Source: Crossiella cryophila (GTDB lineage Bacteria; Actinomycetota; Actinomycetes; Mycobacteriales; Pseudonocardiaceae). Taken from it: DNA of 64,000 nt. Position 1 is the first letter of the stretch. Each line of letters opens with the position of its first letter. The stretch spans positions 7,279,501-7,343,500 of the forward strand of contig NZ_JACHMH010000001.1 in assembly GCF_014204915.1 (NCBI RefSeq), read 5' to 3'. Below are positions 39,401 through 44,845 of the stretch, piece by piece. A model generated the notes under the pieces. It was given only the letters and a program-made list of their open reading frames with translations. It did no database searches and had not been told where the DNA came from. Made by a program: the position numbers and the translations under genes.

Positions 39401-42400
39401 GGCGTCGGTGGAGAGCGCGTCCCGCGGGCTCATCCGGAACAACGCGGCGTCGAACTTGCCCGCGTCGTGCAGGAAGCCGCCGTGCCGGACGTAGGAGGTG
39501 CCGGGCAGGTCGGAGTCGCGGCCGAACAACGCGGCCATGTCCCAGCCGCGGTTGACCGGGAACTCGCTGATCGCGTCCACGCCCTCGTGCACCACGCGCC
39601 ACAGGTCATCCGGCGAGCCGACACCACCCGGGTAGCGGCAGCTCATGCCGACGATGGCGATCGGCTCGTCGGCACGGACCACAGTGGACGGTCGCTGCGG
39701 GGTGGGGGTGACCGCGCCGCCGAGCAGTTCGCCGAGCAGGAACTCGGTGAGCTTGAGCGCGTTGGGGTGGTCGAAGACCAGGGTGGCCGGCAGGCGGATG
39801 CCAGTGTCGCCGCCGAGGCGGTTACGCAGTTCGACGGCGGTGAGCGAGTCGAAGCCGAGGTCGTTGAAGTTCCGGGAGGGGTCCAGCACGACCTCCTCAC
39901 CGTGCCCGAGCACACCGGCGACCGCGGTCAGGGTGAGCTTGAGCAAGGTCGAGGAACGCTCGGCCTCGGGCAGTGCGGCCAGCCGTCCGGCCAGCTCGCC
40001 CGCTGCCCCCGCAGCCGCACCGGCAGCACGCCGGGAGGAGGTGCGGATCAAGGCGCGCAACAGGTGTGGCGGCCTGCCGAGGGAGCGCAGGGTGGCCAGG
40101 TCGAGGCGGGCGGGCATGAGTACCGGGCGGTGATCGGCCAGGGAGGCGTCGAACAGGGCGAGACCCTGCTCGTCGGTGAGCGCGGGCATGCCACCGCGGG
40201 CGGCGCGCTTCTGGTCGACGTCGGAACGTCCGGCGGTGATGCCGGTTTCCGAGGCCCAGACACCCCAGGCCAGGGACACCGCGGGCAGGCCGAGGCCGTG
40301 CCGGTGCCGGGCCAGCGCGTCGAGGTAGGCGTTGGCGGCGGAGTAGTTACCCTGGCCCGCGGAACCGACGGTGCCCGCGGCGGAGGAGAACAGCACAAAC
40401 GCGGTGAGGTCGCGGTCGCGGGTCAGCTCGTGCAGGTGCCAGGCGGCATCGGCCTTGGCGCGCAAGGCATTCGCCAGGCGCTCGGGGGTCTGCGACTCGA
40501 TCAGGCCGTCGTCGACCACACCGGCGGCGTGCACCACCGCGGTCAGTTCCGGCAGCTGCGCGACGAGATCCGCCACAGCGGTGCGGTCGGAGACGTCGCA
40601 GGCGAGCACCCGGACCGCGGCGCCGAGTTCGGTGAGTTCCGCGATGGCCTCGGCCGCTTCGGGGGCGGCCGGGCCGCGGCGGCTGACCAGGACCAGGTCG
40701 CGCACCCCGCGCTGGGTGACCAGGTGGGTGGCGAGCAGGCGGCCCAGGCCGCCGAGACCACCGGTGATCAGCACGGTGCCGGTCTCGGACCACAACGCGG
40801 GCTGTTCGGGGATGGCGACCCGGTTGAGCCGGGCCCCGGAGAGCTGGTTGTCCCGCACGGTGAGCTGGGGTTCGTCCGAGCCGAGGGCCTGGGCGAGGGT
40901 CTCGCCGGTGGAGTCCTCGTCCAGGTCGATCAGGGTGAACCGGCCAGGCTGTTCGGACTGGGCGGCGCGCACCAGGCCCCATACCGCGGCGGCGGCCAGG
41001 TCCTGGCCGGTGACCGCGCCGTGGGTGACGAAGGTGAGCCGGGTTTCCGCGCTCGCGGTCAGGCACTGCTGGATGAGGTCCAGGGCCTGGCTGGTGAGTT
41101 CGAGGGCGGAGGCGGGTTCGTCGGTGCCGACCAGGCTGACCACCGCGCTGTCCCCGGCCTCGGCCACCGAACCCGCGACGCGCAGTTCGGCCGCACCAGC
41201 AAGGCGGTTGCGGAGTTCGAGGACGTCCTCACCCACGATGGTGACGGGTTCGCCTGAGGCGGTCGCGGTGACCGGGGACCAGTCCAGCTCGAACAGCGAG
41301 TTGCGGTCCAGGGTGGGGCCCGCGGTGTCTGCGGTGGGCAGGGTGCGCATGAGCAGCGCGTCCACCGAGATCACCGGGTCGCCCGCGGTGTCGGTGGCCT
41401 GGATGCGCATGGTCGCGCCGCCGGAGTGGCTGATCCGCACCCGCAGCACAGCGGCGCCGGCGGCGTGCAGGGTGACGCCCTGCCAGGAGAACGGCATCTG
41501 GCCGGGGGCCTCGACCCCGTGGCCAAGCACCGAAGAAGCCTGGACGGCGGCGTCGAGCAGGGCGGGGTGCAGGCCGAATGCCTCGGCCTCGCGGGCCTGC
41601 GGCAGGGCGACCTCGGCGAAGACCTCGCCGGGCCGCCGCCACACCGCGCGCACGCCGCGGAACTCGGGGCCGTAGTCGAAGCCGCGTTCGGTGAACCAGG
41701 GGTAGAACACCGCCATGTCAACGGGTTCCGCGCCCTCGGGCGGCCAGGTCGGGTCGACGGGTTCGGCGGTGTGGCCGGTGCTGGCGAGCAGACCGCTGGC
41801 GTGCAGGGTCCACGGCTCGTCGACGGAGTTCTCCGGCCGGGAGTGGATGGCGATCTCGCGCTGACCGGAGTTGTCCGGGCCGACCGAGACCTGGAGCTGC
41901 ACCGCACCGCGATCGGGCAGCATCAGCGGGGTGACCATGGTCAGCTCTTCGACCCGGTCGCAGCCAACGCCGTCGCCCGCGCGTCCGGCCAGTTCGAGGA
42001 AAGCGGTGCCGGGGAACAGGGTTCGCGCCGAGACCACGTGATCGGCCAGCCACGGCTGACTGTTGACCGAGACCCGGCCGGTGAAGATCACGCCGCTGTC
42101 GTCGGCCATGCTGACCAGCGCGGCGAGCAGTGGGTGCCCGACCACCTCCTGGCCGAGGCCGGAGGCGTCGCCGCCGTCCTCGCGGCAGATCACCCAGTAC
42201 GGCTTGCGCTGGAACGGGTAGGTGGGCAGGTCGACCGGGGAACCGTTGGCGCACCAGGGCGTCCAGTCCACCGGGGCGCCGGTGACGTAGAGCGCGGCGA
42301 GTCCGGCGAGGGCGCTGTCCACCTCGGGGCGGTCGCGGCGCAGGACCGGAGCGGCGGCCAGGTTGGGGGCGATCTCGGTGACCGCGGCGCACAGGCGACC

Positions 42401-44803
42401 GTCCGGCCCGAGTTCGGTCAGGCGAGCAGTTCCTACCGCGGCAAGGGTTTCGATGGCGTCGGCGAAGCGGACCGGTTCGCGGACCTGGCGGACCCAGTAG
42501 CCGGGACTGCCGAAGTCGGGCACCGGGCCGACGGTGGAGATGACCGGGATTTCCGCCTTGCCAATGGTGATTCCGACGATGGCCTCGGCGAAGTCGGCCA
42601 GCATGGGTTCCATCAGCGGCGAGTGGAAGGCGTGACTGGTGCGCAGCCGCCTGCTCCGCTCGAACCGCGCGGCCAGGCGTTCGACCGCTTCCTCGGTGCC
42701 GGAGACCACGGTGGCGTTGGGGCCGTTGACCGCGGCGATGGACACGTCGTCGTCCAGCAGTGGCAGGACTTCGGCCTCGGGCACCGGCAGTGAGGCCATC
42801 GCGCCACCGGTGGGCAGTGCCTGCATCAGGCGCGCCCGGGCCGAGACCACCTTGCAGGCATCCGACAGCGACAGGATCCCGGCCACGTGTGCCGCGGCCA
42901 GCTCACCGATCGAGTGGCCCACCACGCGATCCGGGCGCACGCCCCAGGATTCGAGCAGGCGGAACAGCGCGACCTCAAGGGCGAACAGGGCGGGCTGGGC
43001 GTTGCCGGTCTCGTCCAGGGCGGCGGCGTCCTCGCCCCACATGACCTCGCGGACACCCTCGCCGAGTTCGGCGATGATCGCGTCGAAGGCCGCGGCGAAG
43101 GCCGGGAGGCGTTGGTACAGCTCGCGTCCCATGCCCAGGCGCTGCGAGCCCTGGCCGGAGAAGACGTACGCGGTGCCGCCGCCGGTGACCGATCCCCTGG
43201 CCAGCTCACGGCCGTTGAGGATCACTGCCCGGTGGTCGAACCGGGCCCTGGTGGCCAGCAAGGAGAAACCGATGTCGGCCGGGTCGCCTGCCAGGTCGCG
43301 GAGCTGGTCGATGCGGGCGTCCAGGCCCTCCAGCGAGCGGGCCGAGACCACCCACGGCACGGGCAGGCCGGAGACGACCGGCTCGGGGGTTTCGGGGGTT
43401 TCCTCGGGCTCGACGGGCGGCGGGGCCTGCTCGATGATCACGTGCGCGTTGGTGCCGGAGATACCGAAGGAGGACACACCCGCACGCCGCGGCCGGTCGG
43501 TCTCGGGCCAGCTGCGGGATTCGGTGACGAGCTGGACCTGTCCGTCGCCCCAGTCGACCTGGGTGGTCGGCGCGTCCACGTGCAGGGTCGCCGGGACCAC
43601 GCCGTGCTCGATGGCCAGGGCCATCTTGATGATGCCCGCGACACCCGCGCCGGCCTGGGTGTGGCCGATGTTGGACTTGACCGAGCCCAGCAGCAGCGGG
43701 CGGTCGGCCGGGCGGCCCTGGCCGTAGACCGCGAGCAGCGCGTCGGCCTCGATCGGGTCGCCCAGGGTGGTGCCGGTGCCGTGCCCGTCGACGGCGTCCA
43801 CCATCTCCGGGGTGAGCTGGGCGCTTTCCAGTGCGGCCTGGATGACGCGTTGCTGGGACGGGCCGTTGGGTGCGGTGAGCGAGCTGCTGGCGCCGTCGGA
43901 GTTGACCGCGGAACCGCGGACCACGGCGAGGATCTTGCGGCCGTTGCGCTGGGCGTCGGAGAGGCGTTCCAGCAGCAGCACACCGCCGCCCTCGCCCCAG
44001 CCCACGCCGTCGGCGGCGTCGGCGAAGGACTTGCAGCGCCCGTCCACGGCCAGGCCGCGCTGCCGGGAGAACTCCACGAACAGCCCGGAGTTGGGCAGCA
44101 CGGTCGCGCCACCCACCAGGGCCAGCTTGGCCTCACCACTGCGCAGCGCCTGCGCGGCCAGGTGCAGCGCGACCAGCGAGGACGAACACGCGGTGTCCAC
44201 GGTCAGCGCGGGTCCGCGCAGCCCCAGCAGGTAGGAGACCCGGCCGGAGATGACGCTGGCCGCGGTGCCGGTGGCGAGCTGGCCCTCGACCTCCTCCGGC
44301 GGGGTGCCGCGGATGCCGTAGCCCATGCTGATGCCGCCGACGAACACCGCGGTGTCGGTGCCACGCAGGCCGTGCGGGTCCAGCCGGGCCCGTTCCACCG
44401 CCTCCCAGCACAGTTCCAGCACGAGTCGCTGCTGCGGGTCCATCGCGAGGGCCTCGCGCGGGCTGATGCCGAAGAAGTCGGCGTCGAACCCGCTGGCGCC
44501 CTCCAGGAAGGCGGCCTCGCGCACATAACTGGTACCGGCGTGGTCGGGGTCGTCGTGGAAGAACCCGTCCAGTTCCCAGCCGCGGTCGGTGGGGAACTCG
44601 CCCACGGTGTCCCGCTCGTCGACGAGCACCTGCCAGAGCTGCTCCGGCGTCTCGATCCCGCCGGCGAACCGGCAGGACATGCCCACGATCGCGATCGGCT
44701 CGCTGTCCTGGGCCTCGACGTCGCGCAACCGCTGCCGGGTGCGACGAAGGTCAGCGGTGACCAGCTTGAGATAGTCCCGGAGCTTGTCCTCGGTACCGGT
44801 CAT
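24446..44803 (-). CDS. Type I modular PKS, four KS-AT-DH-KR-ACP modules
   Basis: A 6785-residue protein read from the ATG at 44803. The N-terminal class 1 docking helix is EDKLRDYLKLVTADLRRTRQ, and the C-terminal docking tail ends EELFDLLDNEWEKP. Four modules follow one another with the same domain order; they are annotated separately. All four KS have DTACSSSL, all KR have catalytic Ser and Tyr and an LDD/VDD motif (B-type), and all ACPs keep the phosphopantetheine Ser. Three AT are malonyl type (HAFH), while the second is atypical (FPAH). If every DH works, the protein builds four consecutive alkenes. It should accept the chain from the 44846-50314 protein and pass it to the TE-bearing protein at 11538-18635. 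The stop is followed by a convergent SDR gene and terminator. Confidence 0.96.
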   Translation of the reverse strand: MTGTEDKLRDYLKLVTADLRRTRQRLRDVEAQDSEPIAIVGMSCRFAGGIETPEQLWQVLVDERDTVGEFPTDRGWELDGFFHDDPDHAGTSYVREAAFLEGASGFDADFFGISPREALAMDPQQRLVLELCWEAVERARLDPHGLRGTDTAVFVGGISMGYGIRGTPPEEVEGQLATGTAASVISGRVSYLLGLRGPALTVDTACSSSLVALHLAAQALRSGEAKLALVGGATVLPNSGLFVEFSRQRGLAVDGRCKSFADAADGVGWGEGGGVLLLERLSDAQRNGRKILAVVRGSAVNSDGASSSLTAPNGPSQQRVIQAALESAQLTPEMVDAVDGHGTGTTLGDPIEADALLAVYGQGRPADRPLLLGSVKSNIGHTQAGAGVAGIIKMALAIEHGVVPATLHVDAPTTQVDWGDGQVQLVTESRSWPETDRPRRAGVSSFGISGTNAHVIIEQAPPPVEPEETPETPEPVVSGLPVPWVVSARSLEGLDARIDQLRDLAGDPADIGFSLLATRARFDHRAVILNGRELARGSVTGGGTAYVFSGQGSQRLGMGRELYQRLPAFAAAFDAIIAELGEGVREVMWGEDAAALDETGNAQPALFALEVALFRLLESWGVRPDRVVGHSIGELAAAHVAGILSLSDACKVVSARARLMQALPTGGAMASLPVPEAEVLPLLDDDVSIAAVNGPNATVVSGTEEAVERLAARFERSRRLRTSHAFHSPLMEPMLADFAEAIVGITIGKAEIPVISTVGPVPDFGSPGYWVRQVREPVRFADAIETLAAVGTARLTELGPDGRLCAAVTEIAPNLAAAPVLRRDRPEVDSALAGLAALYVTGAPVDWTPWCANGSPVDLPTYPFQRKPYWVICREDGGDASGLGQEVVGHPLLAALVSMADDSGVIFTGRVSVNSQPWLADHVVSARTLFPGTAFLELAGRAGDGVGCDRVEELTMVTPLMLPDRGAVQLQVSVGPDNSGQREIAIHSRPENSVDEPWTLHASGLLASTGHTAEPVDPTWPPEGAEPVDMAVFYPWFTERGFDYGPEFRGVRAVWRRPGEVFAEVALPQAREAEAFGLHPALLDAAVQASSVLGHGVEAPGQMPFSWQGVTLHAAGAAVLRVRISHSGGATMRIQATDTAGDPVISVDALLMRTLPTADTAGPTLDRNSLFELDWSPVTATASGEPVTIVGEDVLELRNRLAGAAELRVAGSVAEAGDSAVVSLVGTDEPASALELTSQALDLIQQCLTASAETRLTFVTHGAVTGQDLAAAAVWGLVRAAQSEQPGRFTLIDLDEDSTGETLAQALGSDEPQLTVRDNQLSGARLNRVAIPEQPALWSETGTVLITGGLGGLGRLLATHLVTQRGVRDLVLVSRRGPAAPEAAEAIAELTELGAAVRVLACDVSDRTAVADLVAQLPELTAVVHAAGVVDDGLIESQTPERLANALRAKADAAWHLHELTRDRDLTAFVLFSSAAGTVGSAGQGNYSAANAYLDALARHRHGLGLPAVSLAWGVWASETGITAGRSDVDQKRAARGGMPALTDEQGLALFDASLADHRPVLMPARLDLATLRSLGRPPHLLRALIRTSSRRAAGAAAGAAGELAGRLAALPEAERSSTLLKLTLTAVAGVLGHGEEVVLDPSRNFNDLGFDSLTAVELRNRLGGDTGIRLPATLVFDHPNALKLTEFLLGELLGGAVTPTPQRPSTVVRADEPIAIVGMSCRYPGGVGSPDDLWRVVHEGVDAISEFPVNRGWDMAALFGRDSDLPGTSYVRHGGFLHDAGKFDAALFRMSPRDALSTDAQQRLLLEATWEALERAGMDPTSLRGSATAVFAGVMYTDYATLLGADEFEGFRGNGGSAAIASGRVAYTFGLEGPTLTVDTACSSSLVAVHLAGQALRNGECELALAGGVAIMATPGAFVEFSRQGGLSPDGRCRSYSDTADGVAWSEGVGMLVLERLSDARRNGHQVLGLIKGSAVNSDGASNGMSAPNGPAQQRVIRAALASAGLSTSDVDVVEGHGTGTPLGDPIEAEAVVATYGQDREEPLFLGSIKSNLGHTQAAAGVAGIIKMVMAMRHGLLPRTLHLETPSSHVDWQAGEVELLAAETPWPQLDRPRRAAVSSFGISGTNAHVVLEEPPPAPEPAPTRHEGVLPWVLSGQTENSVRGLAERLAAAVTDFHPADVGLSLAAGRATLPHRAVVIGSDTEELLAGLRALAAGGTGPVVGEAPDAGRAIAFAFPGQGAYWTGMGAQLLEQSPVFAEAMARCAAALAPHLDFSVLDVLRGKEGAPGLDRIDVAQPTMWAVSVSLAELWRAHGVRPSAVLGHSQGEVAAACIAGALSLEDGALVISVRSKAIAEELCGQGSMIAVALPLAQVQPRLADFADRLGIAAVNGPNATVVSGEYAALDELRAILEADGIRVGSVAGDFPAHSAMFDRVHDRVLTALADLQPRTSLDVPMLSTVTGEWIDPAGLTAEYWFRNMRETVQFEPAVRTLLRQGRGLFIEVSPHPVLVPGISGTIDDTGSSAVVVPTLRRDDGGLDRVYRSLALANVAGAPVDWTGCYPGAHRVDLPTYAFDQTEYWPAPFRATGDAASVGLSSTDHPLLGGAVTIADTGALMLTGRLSLDTHPWLADHTVGDQVLFAGAGFVELALRAGDELGCAQLADLTLAAPLILPGAGAVTVQVLVEPEESGRRRVTIHSRGDDQDGDWILHANGLFSAEETPAQLGFDATVWPPADAEPVDLTGCYDEFATHGFHYGPAFQRLHALWRHNGDLYAEVTLDTEADGFTLHPALLDASLHTTLVGAAGGNPDTLPFQWDGVTLHATGATALRVRVSQPEAGALRIEAADPAGDPVLTVSALRMRERAAAATRSRTDSLYRLGWTPATSTVDNDPDTTLVRITTGEDPRQDAHTETARVLALLQQRIADGGPRLVFLTRGATTGENPAAAAIWGLVRSAQAESPDAFGLLDLDTTIPAGDLTPADLPAGALDPAEPQLALRDGVPHAARLTRITPAEQPFTWPTEGSVLITGGTSGLGAVIAKHLAGQGVARLVLASRRGAAAEGVTELVEELGIPVEVVACDLADRQAVLNLVNGIPDLTGVVHSAGVLDDALIPALTPERLATVLRPKVDAAWHLHEATKDRDLAAFVLFSSAGGLLGAPGQANYAAANAFLDALAAHRHTLGLPARSMAWGGWATAGMASRLAEADRARLARTGTPLMSTVDGLALFDLALAVDEPSVAPILFDLAAIRSRGEIPAVFRGLIRPGKRAARGQQRVNGGLAAKLAGLGKDERRVLLEDLVRGRIAGVLGHDSGASIKPQRALQDLGLDSLAAVELRNQLGADTGLKLPATLAFDHPSAAAIADYLLGELGVGTDRPVQTTQVRAVAGDPIAVVGMSCRYPGGVNSPEDLWHLVTHGVDAVSEFPPDRGWDVGRLYHPDREHPGTSYTRNGGFLLQAAEFDADFFGISPREAVTTDVQQRLLLEVTWEALERAGVDPSSLRGSRTGVFTGVMYNDYAMLLEGPEFDGFRGNGSAASIASGRVAYALGLEGPAVTIDTACSSSLVAVHLAAQALRAGEATIAVAGGVTVMSTPGAFLEFSRQGGLSEDGRCKAYGDGADGVGWSEGVGMLVLERLSDAQRNGHQILAVLKGSAVNSDGASNGLTAPNGPSQQRVIHQALSAAGLSTSDVDAVEGHGTGTPLGDPIEAQALLATYGQDRPEGRPLLLGSIKSNLGHTQAAAGVAGMIKMIQAMAHGVLPRTLHADTASTKVDWTAGEVELLTEQTTWPEVNRPRRVGVSSFGISGTNAHVILEQPPVKPKRAKETPAHKVPWLVSAQSPPALDAVIEQTRVLDGDPVDIGYSLATTRALFDHRAVLLDGVELARGVATEDGRTAYVFSGQGSQRLGMGRGLYERHPAFATAFDAVIAEFGEELRAVMWGEDAEQLNDTRWAQPALFALEVAAYRLVESWGQRPDYLVGHSIGEIAAAHVSGILSLSDACTLVSARARLMADLPAGGVMIAVQAPEAEVRPLLTDQVAIAAINRPDSVVLSGAAEAVTALADQLAEAGHRTRKLAVSHAFHSPLMDPMLTQFTAAIDGMSFGEATIPVVSTLTGKLAEADELRTTGYWAEQVRGCVRFADAVATLGELGVRAVLELGPDGQLSAAASDVLPTGSVAAPVLRPDTDEAEAVLRGLAALHVGGARIDWTTLLAGGSTVDLPTYPFQHRRYWPAPGPGRGEATALGLEVTRHPLLAASTGLAATGEVLLSGRLSPVAHPWLPDHEVNGRILFPGAGFVELAFRAGDLVGCDLVEELTMAAALPVPADGAVNLQVVVGASDDRGNRPITIHSRPADTEDEPWTRHASGQLAPAPTTESTDFDTAVWPPEGSQPVDLADCYEEFARRGFGYGPAFQGLTALWQRGTELFAEVTLAEDSQAGYGLHPALLDATLHALIAAGEGGRPRLPFSWERVRLHASGAQQLRARLAPSAGNPDAVTIHAVDTDGLPVVTVEALLTREADPAEGVQLGDALFTLDWTPLQANTAPQPETSIAVAEFTGTPGDLPGSALTLTTAALALLQQHSAAAEPLIILTRGATTGADPAAAAVWGLVRSAQSEHPGLFRLIDLDQADTPPAAALTSDEPQLVVRGTDILAGRLARAPKPEPRPIGWDGTVLVTGGVDGLGRLVARRLADTHGIRSLVLASRRGPDTPGAAELLAELTELGATARIVACDVADRDAITSLVNDIGDLTAVVHCAGVLDDGVIDSLTPDRLAKALGAKADAAWHLHEATKDRDLTAFVLFSSLAGTMGAAGQGNYAAANAFVDALARHRQADGLPAIALGWGGWAPETGMTARLSTAERDRLEQTGLPLLPVEQALGLFDAALTRDEPVLLPVRLNLAALRAQAELPPVLHHLVTPRRSNRRTAKASATATGLIERLGKLSPADRHEVLEEMVRTRVAAVLAHDGAHLIDPDRSFAELGFDSLTAVELRNQLTAELGLRLPATLVFDYPSATVLTRHLLDELLGAADAPATKVRTSAANDEPIAIVGIGCRFPGGVNSPEDLWKLLSAGRDATSDFPRDRGWDLDSLIGREAGAAGASITGRGGFMADVAGFDAEFFGMSPREALATDAQHRLLLEASWEALERAGIDPANLRGSDTGVFAGIMYADYGSMLTADEFEGFRGSGNAPSVASGRISYILGLEGPAVTVDTACSSSLVALHWAAQALRAGECSLVLAGGATVLATPGAFVEFTRQNGLAPDGRCKSYSDTADGVAWAEGVGMLVLERLSDAQRNGHQILAVVKGSAINSDGASNGLTAPNGPSQQRVIRQALASAGLSTSDVDAVEGHGTGTTLGDPIEAQALLATYGQDRDTPLLLGSVKSNLGHTQAAAGVAGVIKMVLAIQHGELPPTVNLDSPSTEVDWTEGRIELLAETTPWPQVDRPRRGAVSSFGISGTNAHVVLEQAPDRPVGRRAQTGVVPWLLSARGEHALRAQAGRLLAQLRTGEVNPADLGYSLATGRSAFRHRAAVLADPTDLSTARAALTALAEGKTAPGLVLGSPAGGRTAFVFSGQGSQRLGMGRDLHARYPAFATAFDAVLSEFGDDLRAVMWGEDATPLNDTRWTQPALFAFEVALFRLFESWGARPDYLAGHSIGELAAAHVSGALSLSDACTLVSARARLMANLPVGGVMIAVRATEAEVLPLLTDQVSVAAVNAPGSLVLAGAEAEVLAIAETLAAQGRDTKRLTVSHAFHSPLMEPMLAEFAAAIDGITVSEPTIPLVSALTGTRVGADELGDPDFWVRHVRQTVRFADTVAALREAGSQVFLELGPRAGLKSALLENLEQDGEQAGLVVATGGADLDEVTASLTALSALHCWGRTVRWPELFTGANLVDLPTYAFQHERYWPQASQAPTNRSGEAGAFGLAESAHPLLGAVAEFADGRGALFASRLSLRTQPWLADHAVLGRVLFPGTGLAELAIWAGNRIGCGRLVDLTLSAPLLLPAEGAVQVQVRVGEATEAGEREVTIHSRPEGEDEQWTLNASGALDDQLARPTELTEAWPPAGAEAVDLTGCYDALTDAGFGYGPAFRGLRALWRHEEELYAEVALHADFAEQATAFGLHPALLDSALHAAMVAAAGTGEAAVPHTWEGVTVHRTGANALRVKLTRTEQGLTLLASDVDGQPVATVDTLRVRPVSTEQLAAADRAQDALFHLAWTPAHTTALLPDWTEITSLDELDVPPPLVLLRCNATSGDLAAAAHDRLGATLAVVQQWLAEERFAASRLVLVTRKAIGAEPEDVGGAAIWGLIRSAQHEQPGRFGLLDLDQDDIPESALALLEEEPQVLVRGSRTLAARLHRLPVQQDTGTKWDPDRTVVITGGTGGLGKVVARHLVTRHGIRHLLLLSRSGDAAAGATELAAELATHGATAQLRACDVGDREAIAAALAEVPAEHAIQAVVHAAGVLDDGVITGLTPDALTPVLRPKVDAAWHLHELTQHLDLTAFVLFSSVAGVFGNGGQASYAAANSFIDALAQHRRAQGLPATSIAWGPWSLDDGMVSTAEAARMRRLGVLPLSAEEGMALFDGLPAGPEAVPVPLRLDLASIRSSGQVPPLLRALVRSSDQRGAVGDPAADFLAKLAEAPVTQRHEVVVDLVRDQAAAVLGHADPSAVGRDRRFQELGFDSLTTVELRNRLGAALGRRLPVSLLFDHPTPEVLADYLLPLLAPAESDPATDVLRQLDKLGAELAALATDDTLRQQITGKLDLLLSGWSAKNGADNGEVDFEAATDEELFDLLDNEWEKP
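27090..27106 (-). repeat. Palindromic element, diverged copy
   Basis: Two mismatches to the 17-base element. It sits in the AT-DH linker of module D (QAPTNRSGEAG). Confidence 0.6.
28421..28437 (+). repeat. Palindromic element CCTACCGACCGGTCGGT
   Basis: Exact copy in the KS-AT linker of module D, read as PDRPVGRR. The bases after it (CGGG) are shared with the copy at 63510. Confidence 0.85.
29723..34661 (-). other. PKS module C (third of four): KS-AT(malonyl)-DH-KR-ACP
   Basis: AT has GHSIGE and HAFH, so malonyl-CoA. DH motifs HEVNGRILFP and LLDATLH are intact. KR has TGGVDGLG, GVLDDGV and NYAAAN (B-type). ACP has LGFDSLTAVEL. Together with module D this predicts a conjugated diene next to the reduced end of the chain. 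Confidence 0.9.
35144..35156. repeat. 13-bp palindrome GTCCAC(A/T)GTGGAC
   Basis: Perfect copy with A centre at the end of the module B ketoreductase (STVDGLALF). Confidence 0.9.
36143..36155. repeat. 13-bp palindrome GTCCAC(A/T)GTGGAC
   Basis: Perfect copy with T centre in the DH-KR linker of module B (STVDNDPD). Confidence 0.9.
39678..44803 (-). other. PKS module A (first of four): docking-KS-AT(malonyl)-DH-KR-ACP
   Basis: AT has GHSIGE and HAFH, so malonyl-CoA. DH reads HVVSARTLFP, a Gly-to-Ala change in H-x3-G-x4-P, with LLDAAVQ intact; this conservative change may still allow activity. KR has TGGLGGLG, GVVDDGL and NYSAAN (B-type-like). ACP has LGFDSLTAVEL. The KS region has GHGTGT preceded by Asp-Gly rather than the usual Glu-Ala. 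Confidence 0.88.
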
Positions 44804-44806
44804 GTG

Positions 44807-44839
44807 CGCCTCGTTGCCCTTCCGCGTCGCGACGAGGCG
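44807..44839 (-). promoter_or_regulatory. Hairpin covering the ribosome site of the four-module PKS gene
   Basis: On the minus strand CGCCTCGT pairs with ACGAGGCG, 8 bp with a 17-base loop, in the 42-base gap between two PKS genes. The 3' arm contains GAGG, the only plausible Shine-Dalgarno sequence for the ATG at 44803, three bases away. The stem begins six bases after the upstream TGA. Translation of the downstream gene may depend on a ribosome finishing the upstream one. Confidence 0.5.
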
Positions 44840-44845
44840 GCGGGG

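Larger units (their letters stand above)
34662..39677 (-). other. PKS module B (second of four): KS-AT(atypical)-DH(doubtful)-KR-ACP
   Basis: AT keeps the catalytic GHSQGE but has GDFPAHS (about 37520-37545) where malonyl AT have HAFH and methylmalonyl AT have YASH, so the extender unit is uncertain. DH reads HTVGDQVLFA instead of H-x3-G-x4-P; both the Gly and the Pro are changed, while LLDASLH is kept. KR is B-type (GVLDDAL, NYAAAN). ACP has LGLDSLAAVEL. The result is an alkene if DH works, or a hydroxyl if not. Confidence 0.85.
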